The notes under the pieces are model-generated. The model made no database searches and was not told the origin of the DNA. It saw nothing but the letters and a program-made list of their open reading frames with translations. Shown here piece by piece: positions 57,786 to 64,000 of a stretch of 64,000 nucleotides of DNA (position 1 is the stretch's first letter; each line of letters opens with the position of its first letter). The DNA lies in NCBI GenBank assembly GCA_019421345.1, contig JAHZFL010000013.1, positions 25,099-89,098 on the forward strand. Reading direction: 5' to 3'. Position numbers and translations under genes: made by a program. The stretch is from Roseburia sp. Its GTDB lineage: Bacteria > Bacillota > Clostridia > Lachnospirales > Lachnospiraceae.

Positions 57786-59438
57786 ATGAAAATCAAAAAG
57801 CGATTAATTGTAACCTTTACAGGAATCATATGTATGGCGTTTTTGTCGATCGGGATCAGTTCAAGTTCGTTGTTAGAGTCAGGAAAGAATCTTGATACGA
57901 TTCAGGATGCGACGATCCCTACGGTCAATGAGATCGGAATGGTAAAGAGAAACCTGATAGCAACGCTGGCGAATACGCTGGAAATGATGATGCTCGACGA
58001 CAGTGAGTACATAAAATCCTTAAAAGGGGACAACAGCTCGCATGAAAAGACAATGGCAGAGAGCATAGACTTTATTCAGCAGAATTCTAAGGGAGAGCGT
58101 CTGGCGGAGATCGACGCCCTGTTGGATCAGATCGCACAGGTGCGAAAAGAGCTGGAAACGCTCGCGGGTACGGACGAGGAGAAAGCCCTTGCGCTTTATC
58201 AGCAGGAGTTTTCTCCGCTTATCATAAAAGCTGTGACAGAGCTGGATGCGTTTACTTTGGAATATACGAAGGCATTAAACGAGGAGCTTGGAAAGCGGCA
58301 GACGAGACGTTTGGTGCTGACCTATCTGAGCATCGGTCTTTTTATTGTGGGCTGTATCGGCAGTATCAAGATCATTGCAAAACTCATCGACTCCATTATG
58401 GAGCCGATCGACGCGGTCAACAAAGCGCTGGTCGCACTCTCGGAGGGACAGTTGGGGTATCAGTTTACCTATGACACCGAGAATGAATTTCAGGAGATGT
58501 GCAATAATATCCGTTTCTCTCTGGAGGAGCTGCACAAATATGTAATGGGGATCAGCACGGAGCTCAGTGAGTTTGCAAAGGGCAATTTTGCGACGGATCA
58601 TGCCGTTTCCTATATCGGGGATTTTGAGGAGATCGGAAATTCCATTGATCATGTGAAGGGACAGATCTCAGAAATCATGGAGGAGATGCAGTCCGCCTCC
58701 AAGCAGGTGGAGGTGTCCTCGGAGCAGATTTCGTCTACCTCACAGGAGCTTGCAAACGGTTCGGTGGAGCAGGCGAGCGCCGTTGAGGAGCTGACGGCGT
58801 CCATCAATGAGATTTTGGAGCAGCTTAAGACAAGCGCGGACAGAGCACGGGAGACAAGTGCAATTTCCAGACAGGCAGAGTCCGGCGCCGTATACGGAAA
58901 TGAAAAGGTCAATGAGACGGCTGCGGCAATCCATGAGATTGAAGAAAAGTCAACGGAGATTGAAAATATCATCAATATCATCGATCAGATTGCGACGCAG
59001 ACCAGATTATTATCCCTCAATGCGTCGATCGAAGCGGCGAGAGCCGGCGAGTCGGGCAGGGGCTTTGCCATCGTTGCAACAGAGGTCGGAAACCTTGCGG
59101 CAGAATCGGCAGAGGCGGCGAAGGGTATTAGCAAGCTGATCAACGATATGACAGTTTCCGTGAAGCGGGGCGTTGAGCTGATGGGCGAAACAGAGGAGGC
59201 ACTTGCCAAAGTGGTTGATCAGGCACGCGGAATCGACAGCCATATCACAGAAATTGCAGAGGCATCGAAGGAGCAGGCAGTGATCATTGAACAAATATCA
59301 TTGGGAGCAGATCAGATTTCTGCCGTCGTGCAGTCAAACAGCGCTTACAGCGAGGAGAGCGCGGCGACGGCGGAGGAATTATCAGGACAGGCTGTCTTAT
59401 TGGAAAATATGATCCAGCGGTTCCGCACAAAAAAATAG
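57786..59438 (+). CDS. Methyl-accepting chemotaxis protein
   Basis: 550 aa. TM1 (about 9-31) and TM2 (about 178-202) flank a helical periplasm-facing sensor of the four-helix-bundle type. HAMP (about 200-255) and the signalling hairpin follow. The tip reads IDQIATQTRLLSLNASIEAA and RAGESGRGFAIVATEVGNLA. It senses an extracellular ligand and controls CheA. With flagellin in the same window, it supports a motile cell. Confidence 0.94.
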   Translation: MKIKKRLIVTFTGIICMAFLSIGISSSSLLESGKNLDTIQDATIPTVNEIGMVKRNLIATLANTLEMMMLDDSEYIKSLKGDNSSHEKTMAESIDFIQQNSKGERLAEIDALLDQIAQVRKELETLAGTDEEKALALYQQEFSPLIIKAVTELDAFTLEYTKALNEELGKRQTRRLVLTYLSIGLFIVGCIGSIKIIAKLIDSIMEPIDAVNKALVALSEGQLGYQFTYDTENEFQEMCNNIRFSLEELHKYVMGISTELSEFAKGNFATDHAVSYIGDFEEIGNSIDHVKGQISEIMEEMQSASKQVEVSSEQISSTSQELANGSVEQASAVEELTASINEILEQLKTSADRARETSAISRQAESGAVYGNEKVNETAAAIHEIEEKSTEIENIINIIDQIATQTRLLSLNASIEAARAGESGRGFAIVATEVGNLAAESAEAAKGISKLINDMTVSVKRGVELMGETEEALAKVVDQARGIDSHITEIAEASKEQAVIIEQISLGADQISAVVQSNSAYSEESAATAEELSGQAVLLENMIQRFRTKK

Positions 59439-59462
59439 AATCAGATACTTTCTGTTATGAGA

Positions 59463-59510
59463 ATGGCTGGCACGATCGGAGAAGAACTCTGATCGTGCCA
59501 GCCATTTTTT
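59463..59510 (+). terminator. Intrinsic terminator of the chemoreceptor gene
   Basis: A 15-bp stem (59463-59477 with 59491-59505) with further GAG/CTC pairing inside, then six T residues. Confidence 0.95.
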
Positions 59511-59511
59511 C

Positions 59512-59548
59512 ACATAAGAGTGGAGCGAGAAGCATGTCGCTCGTTGTT
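59512..59548 (+). repeat. Dispersed palindromic repeat, family A, copy 4
   Basis: 37 nt, ACATAAGAGTGGAGCGAGAAG and onwards. It starts one base after the terminator T run and ends 4 nt before the stop of the convergent activase gene. Confidence 0.75.
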
Positions 59549-59551
59549 CAC

Positions 59552-62500
59552 CTATTTTAAGTTTTTCTTTGCCGTTGAAAGCATCAGCTTTATGCGGTTG
59601 AGCTGATTGACCTCACTTGCGCCCGGATCGTAGTCGATCGCAACAATATTCGACTGCGGATAGCGGTGGCGCAGCTCCTTGATGACGCCTTTTCCGACGA
59701 CATGGTTCGGCAGACAGGCAAACGGCTGCGCGCAGACGATGTTGGGCGTGCCGTTATGGATCAGTTCGAGCATCTCCCCGGTTAAAAACCATCCCTCGCC
59801 AGTCTGGTTTCCCTCCGAAACGATGTCTTTGGCGTAGGCTGCCAGCTCGTCGATGCGGGCGGGCGCGTCAAAGTTACGGCTTTTTGTAAATTCGTCGCGG
59901 GCGGCGCTCCGCAGCCACTCAAAGAAGCGGATTCCAAGCCGTCCGATCCGTTTTGACTTCCGGCTCATGCCAAGATGATCTGCTTTAAAGGCTGTATTAT
60001 AGAAGCAGTAGAGCAAAAAGTCAGTCAGGTCGGGAACAACTGCCTCCGCGCCCTCCTCCTCTAATAGATCAACGAGATGATTGTTGGCAGACGGATGGAA
60101 TTTCACCAAAATCTCTCCGACAATTCCAACGCGCGGCTTCTTTATGTCCAGGCGCTCCAACCGGTCAAAGTCGCGGATGATCGCACGGCACATGTTAAGA
60201 AATCTGCGGTGGGAGAGCGTCTTTTTCTGGCTGATAAAGGCGATAACTTCCTGCTTCCATTTCTCGTGAAGTGCATTGGTGCTTCCGGGAACTGCCTCAT
60301 ACGGTCTTGTGCGGTAGACGCAGCGCAGAAAAATATCGCCGAAGATCAATGCGTAGAGCCCGTGCTGGAGCAGCGGGAGCGTCAGCTTAAAGCCGGGGTT
60401 TGATTCCAGACCGTTTAGGTTTAAGGAGATCACGGGAACGTCCGGATAGCCCGCTTTTTCCAACGCACGGCGGATAAAACCGATATAATTGCTGGCACGG
60501 CAGCCGCCTCCCGTCTGTGAAATAATGACTGCGGTTCTTGTCATATCATAGTTTCCCGATGTGATCGCAGCCATGAGCTGACCGATGACGATCAGCGACG
60601 GATAGCATGCATCATTATTGACATATTTAAGACCGACGTCAACGCTTGTGCGGCTTGGAATGTCTGGAATGACAAAGTTATAGCCGGCAGCGCGGAACGC
60701 AGGCTCCAGAAGCTCAAAGTGGATGGGAGACATCTGCGGGCAGAGTATCGTATAATTTTTGCGCATTTCCTCGGTAAAGACAACACGATGGTAATCCGAG
60801 GAGTGAACCTCCCGTTTCGTCCTGTTTTTCTCTCGGACACGGATCGCTGAGAGCAGAGAACGGATGCGGATGCGGGCAGCGCCCAAATTATTGACCTCGT
60901 CAATTTTTAAGCAGGTATAAAGCTTTCCCGATTTTGCCAAAATATCGTTGACGGCATCTGTCGTCACGGCATCCAGACCGCAGCCAAATGAATTAAGCTG
61001 GATCATATCCAAGTCGTCACGCGTCGTTACATAGCTTGCAGCAGCGTACAGTCTGGAGTGGTACATCCATTGATCCATCACAATGAGCGGACGCTCTACC
61101 TTTTTAAGGTGGGAGATGGAATCTTCCGTGAGCACGGCAAGACCGTAGGAGGTGATAAGCTCCGGGATGCCGTGGTTGATCTCGGGATCAACGTGATAAG
61201 GGCGTCCGGCAAGTACAATGCCGTGTTTTTTATTTGCCGTCATCCATGCTAACGTCTCCTCACCCTTTTTCGAGAGTTCCATGCGTAAGACGGCAAGCTC
61301 CTTCCAGCCCTCCGATACCGCGTCGCGAATCTGCTCCTCGGTCAATCCAAAGTCTGCGGTGCAAAAGGTTTTGATAAGCTGGGAGGAGAGCGTCTCCTCG
61401 CTTGCAAAGGACATAAACGGATTTAAAAACCGCACCTGCCCCGAGGTGATCTCGTCTACGTTATTTTTTATATTTTCGGCGTACGAGGTAACGATCGGAC
61501 AGTTATAGTGATTGTTGGAATCGGGAAACTCGTTGCGCTCATACGGAATGCACGGATAAAAAATAAAATCCACATTTTGATGGATCAGCCATGCGATATG
61601 TCCGTGGGTCAGCTTTGCCGGATAGCATTCGGATTCGCTTGGAATCGAGTCGATACCCAGCTCATAAATTTTTCGGGTAGAGTGCGGCGAGAGTACGACC
61701 CGAAATCCCAGCTTTCGGAAGAAAACTGCCCAAAACGGGTAATTTTCATACATATTTAAGACTCTCGGAAGTCCGACCGAGCCGCGCGCTGCCTCCTCGG
61801 CAGAGAGCGGCGGATAATCAAACAGGCGCTTATTTTTGTATTCGTAGAGATTGGGGATCTCTGACGTATGCGTCTGTTTGCCGAGCCCGCGCTCACAGCG
61901 GTTTCCGGTGATGTACTGTCGGTTTCCGGAAAACCGGTTGACGGTAAGCAGACAGTGGTTGGTACAGATTTTGCAGCGCGTCAGCTTCGTATCAAATGTA
62001 AGCGCGCTGATCTCCTCGATGGAAAGCATAGAGGTCTGAAAGCCCTCCTCATGGCGCTCTCTGGCAATTAAGGCAGCGCCGAAGGCGCCCATGATCCCCG
62101 CGATGTCGGGACGTATGCACTCGCAGCCGGAAATTATTTCAAAGCTGCGGAGGACTGCGTCATTGTAAAAGGTTCCGCCCTGTACGACGATGTGCTCGCC
62201 AAGCTCACGCGGATCAGACAGCTTGATGACCTTATAAAGCGCATTTTTTATGACGGAATAGGCAAGACCCGCAGAGATGTCGGAGACTGCCGCCCCTTCC
62301 TTCTGTGCCTGTTTGACCTTGGAATTCATAAATACGGTGCAGCGTGTGCCAAGATCGATCGGATTTTTTGCAAACAGCGCTTCCTTAGAGAAGTCCTGCA
62401 CGGTGTAGTTTAAGGACTTGGCAAAGGTTTCAATAAAAGAGCCGCAGCCGGAGGAGCACGCCTCGTTAAGCTGCACGCTGTCAACCGTCTGATTTTTGAT

Positions 62501-63796
62501 CTTAATGCATTTCATGTCCTGTCCGCCGATGTCGAGAATACAGTCGACCGCGGGATTAAAAAATGCGGCGGCATAGTAGTGGGCTACGGTTTCGACCTCG
62601 CCCTCATCCAGTAAAAATGCCGCTTTCAGCAGCGATTCCCCGTAGCCCGTGGAGCAGGAGTGCACAATTTGCGCGCCTTTGGGAAGCAGGGCATAGATTT
62701 CTTTTAGCGAGCGGATCGCAGTCGTAAGGGGGCTGCCGTCATTGCTGCTGTAAAAGGAATATAAAAGAGAGCCGTCGCTGCCAACGAGCGCAATTTTTGT
62801 GGTTGTGGAGCCGGCGTCGATGCCGAGATAGCAGTCACCCTGATAGGAGGATAAATCTGCGGTTTTTACATGGTGCCCATTGTGACGTGCGAGGAACGCC
62901 TCGTAGTCTGCCTGATCGCAAAAGAGCGGCTTTAGGCGGGCAACCTCAAAATCCATCTGAATGCCGCTGCGCAGCCGGTCGATCAGGGTCAAAAGCGTCG
63001 TCTGATGATCGTTCCGGCAGTTTAAGGCAGAGCCGATCGCGGCGAACAGATGCGAATTTTCCGGTGTAATGGCATGCGCATCATCCAGATGAAGCGTACG
63101 GATAAACGCCGCCTTAAGCTCTGATAGAAAATGCAGAGGACCGCCCAGGAATGCAACGTGTCCGCGGATAGGTCTGCCGCAGGCAAGACCGCTGATCGTC
63201 TGATTGACCACTGCCTGAAAGATCGACGCGGACAGATCTTCGCGCGTCGCTCCCTCGTTGATGAGAGGCTGAATATCTGTCTTGGCGAAAACACCGCAGC
63301 GTGCGGCAATCGGATAAATCGCCTTGTAATTTTTTGCGTATTCGTTGAGTCCTGCGGCGTCTGTCTGAAGCAGAGACGCCATCTGGTCAATAAATGATCC
63401 GGTGCCTCCGGCACAGATGCCGTTCATGCGCTGGTCTACATTGCCGCCCTCAAAGTAGATGATCTTTGCGTCCTCGCCGCCAAGCTCGATCGCAACGTCT
63501 GTTTGCGGCGCATTGTGCGAGAGAGCGGTGGAAACAGAAATGACCTCCTGCACAAATGGCACGTTCAGGTGATCCGCGAGCGTTAAGCCGCCGGAGCCCG
63601 TAATGACCGGAGCTGCCGTGATGTCTCCGAGCTTTTCATGAGCCAGCAAAAGGAGATCCGAAAGTGTCTCCTGAATATTTGCAAAGTGTCGTTTGTAATC
63701 AGCAAAAAGCAGTGTATCCTGCTCATCAAGGATTGCGATTTTGACTGTTGTCGAGCCAATATCGATCCCAAGCTTATATAACATCTCATTTTCCAT
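59552..63796 (-). CDS. 2-hydroxyacyl-CoA dehydratase activase-type protein (two ASKHA domains + DUF2229)
   Basis: 1414 aa. Two BadF/BcrA-type ATPase domains begin LGIDIGSTTVKIAI (about residue 8) and LGIDAGSTTTKIAL (about 325). Each carries candidate [4Fe-4S] Cys regions (NGICAGGTGSF; EACSSGCGSFIETFAKS). A DUF2229/CoA-dehydratase-like region of about 700 residues follows. Short activators in this superfamily drive ATP-dependent electron transfer to 2-hydroxyacyl-CoA dehydratases. The role of the giant fused form is not established. ATG 63796 has GGAGG 7 nt upstream; the longer start at 63856 does not. Confidence 0.88.
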   Translation of the reverse strand: MENEMLYKLGIDIGSTTVKIAILDEQDTLLFADYKRHFANIQETLSDLLLLAHEKLGDITAAPVITGSGGLTLADHLNVPFVQEVISVSTALSHNAPQTDVAIELGGEDAKIIYFEGGNVDQRMNGICAGGTGSFIDQMASLLQTDAAGLNEYAKNYKAIYPIAARCGVFAKTDIQPLINEGATREDLSASIFQAVVNQTISGLACGRPIRGHVAFLGGPLHFLSELKAAFIRTLHLDDAHAITPENSHLFAAIGSALNCRNDHQTTLLTLIDRLRSGIQMDFEVARLKPLFCDQADYEAFLARHNGHHVKTADLSSYQGDCYLGIDAGSTTTKIALVGSDGSLLYSFYSSNDGSPLTTAIRSLKEIYALLPKGAQIVHSCSTGYGESLLKAAFLLDEGEVETVAHYYAAAFFNPAVDCILDIGGQDMKCIKIKNQTVDSVQLNEACSSGCGSFIETFAKSLNYTVQDFSKEALFAKNPIDLGTRCTVFMNSKVKQAQKEGAAVSDISAGLAYSVIKNALYKVIKLSDPRELGEHIVVQGGTFYNDAVLRSFEIISGCECIRPDIAGIMGAFGAALIARERHEEGFQTSMLSIEEISALTFDTKLTRCKICTNHCLLTVNRFSGNRQYITGNRCERGLGKQTHTSEIPNLYEYKNKRLFDYPPLSAEEAARGSVGLPRVLNMYENYPFWAVFFRKLGFRVVLSPHSTRKIYELGIDSIPSESECYPAKLTHGHIAWLIHQNVDFIFYPCIPYERNEFPDSNNHYNCPIVTSYAENIKNNVDEITSGQVRFLNPFMSFASEETLSSQLIKTFCTADFGLTEEQIRDAVSEGWKELAVLRMELSKKGEETLAWMTANKKHGIVLAGRPYHVDPEINHGIPELITSYGLAVLTEDSISHLKKVERPLIVMDQWMYHSRLYAAASYVTTRDDLDMIQLNSFGCGLDAVTTDAVNDILAKSGKLYTCLKIDEVNNLGAARIRIRSLLSAIRVREKNRTKREVHSSDYHRVVFTEEMRKNYTILCPQMSPIHFELLEPAFRAAGYNFVIPDIPSRTSVDVGLKYVNNDACYPSLIVIGQLMAAITSGNYDMTRTAVIISQTGGGCRASNYIGFIRRALEKAGYPDVPVISLNLNGLESNPGFKLTLPLLQHGLYALIFGDIFLRCVYRTRPYEAVPGSTNALHEKWKQEVIAFISQKKTLSHRRFLNMCRAIIRDFDRLERLDIKKPRVGIVGEILVKFHPSANNHLVDLLEEEGAEAVVPDLTDFLLYCFYNTAFKADHLGMSRKSKRIGRLGIRFFEWLRSAARDEFTKSRNFDAPARIDELAAYAKDIVSEGNQTGEGWFLTGEMLELIHNGTPNIVCAQPFACLPNHVVGKGVIKELRHRYPQSNIVAIDYDPGASEVNQLNRIKLMLSTAKKNLK

Positions 63797-63856
63797 AGAT
63801 TTCCTCCATGATGCCTTTTGTGCGATATTTGCTTTATCGATCTGAGTAGTGCACAT

Positions 63857-64000
63857 TACTTCTTATAATATATGACAAAAAAGAAACCATTGTACATTAT
63901 ACGACAGGATATATCAAATGACAATGTGAAAATGATAGGAAAATATTGTAGGATTACAATACATATGTTACAACTGAATATTTAAAAAGCAGAGATGCCT
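63857..64000. promoter_or_regulatory. Region upstream of the activase gene, with inverted repeat
   Basis: A/T-rich, with no gene. The inverted repeat TATTGTA (63944-63950)/TACAATA (63955-63961) with a 4-nt loop is a possible operator. No confident promoter is seen. Confidence 0.35.

Overview
The window looks like chromosome from a motile, anaerobic Firmicute of the Lachnospiraceae (Roseburia/Agathobacter-like). The reasons are the gene families and their order: DUF512-der-plsY-gpsA, csrA beside a Firmicute-type flagellin, rho-rpmE-DUF1385-prmC-prfA, DUF4364, a TIGR01212 radical SAM protein, a CIRCE operator, and a 1.4-kaa 2-hydroxyacyl-CoA dehydratase activase. Spacing is tight, Shine-Dalgarno sequences are strong, and many + strand transcripts end in clear intrinsic terminators. 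The genus is inferred from family content, not from a search.

Layout. 1-6 kb: end of a membrane protein, then a housekeeping operon (DUF512 protein, Der GTPase, PlsY, GpsA, dUTPase). 6.1-6.9 kb: a catalytic-domain-only tyrosine recombinase lying between two copies of a 33-bp palindromic site. 7-9 kb: csrA and flagellin, whose leader carries two CsrA-type ANGGA motifs. 9.3-11.6 kb: a sugar-importer ATPase and a PucR/CdaR-type regulator. 11.8-18.3 kb: type IIA topoisomerase B and A subunits, a HAD phosphatase, a CPBP protease and a DUF4190 protein. 18.5-21.8 kb: a secreted C39-like protease, an M3 peptidase and a small membrane protein. 22-25.3 kb (minus): flavin reductase, DUF4364, radical SAM protein, malic enzyme. 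25.5-30.4 kb: Rho with a repeat-built disordered insert, L31, DUF1385, PrmC, RF1. 30.4-33 kb: a toxin-antitoxin pair inserted at the 3' end of prfA between 45-bp direct repeats, a dead antitoxin copy, and an aldo/keto reductase. 33.3-38.1 kb (minus): GDPD and a heterodimeric ABC exporter. 38.2-46.9 kb: a type I restriction-modification island. 47-49.3 kb (minus): htpG with a perfect CIRCE. 49.5-57.3 kb: a 945-aa zinc-ribbon protein, a PdaA-like deacetylase, a glycosyltransferase-MarR fusion, a SurA-like lipoprotein and a secreted metzincin-like protease. 57.8-63.8 kb: a chemoreceptor and the dehydratase activase.

The accessory biology clusters in four places. The type I RM operon (hsdM-hsdS-hsdR) carries a DUF3791/DUF3990 toxin-like trio and a third, orphan specificity domain that reads in frame into hsdR. 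It is followed by a tyrosine integrase with a C-terminal frameshift. The prfA-linked toxin-antitoxin segment rebuilt the 3' end of prfA. The recombinase cassette lies just upstream of csrA-flagellin.

The least explained signal is a set of short structured intergenic repeats in two families. Family A has four copies (6072, 21834, 31426, 59512). Family B has three (18437, 21869, 47016). They lie immediately 3' of intrinsic terminators, mostly between convergent genes. At 21.8 kb one A and one B copy are joined. They look like a REP/MITE-like mobile or RNA element that targets terminators.
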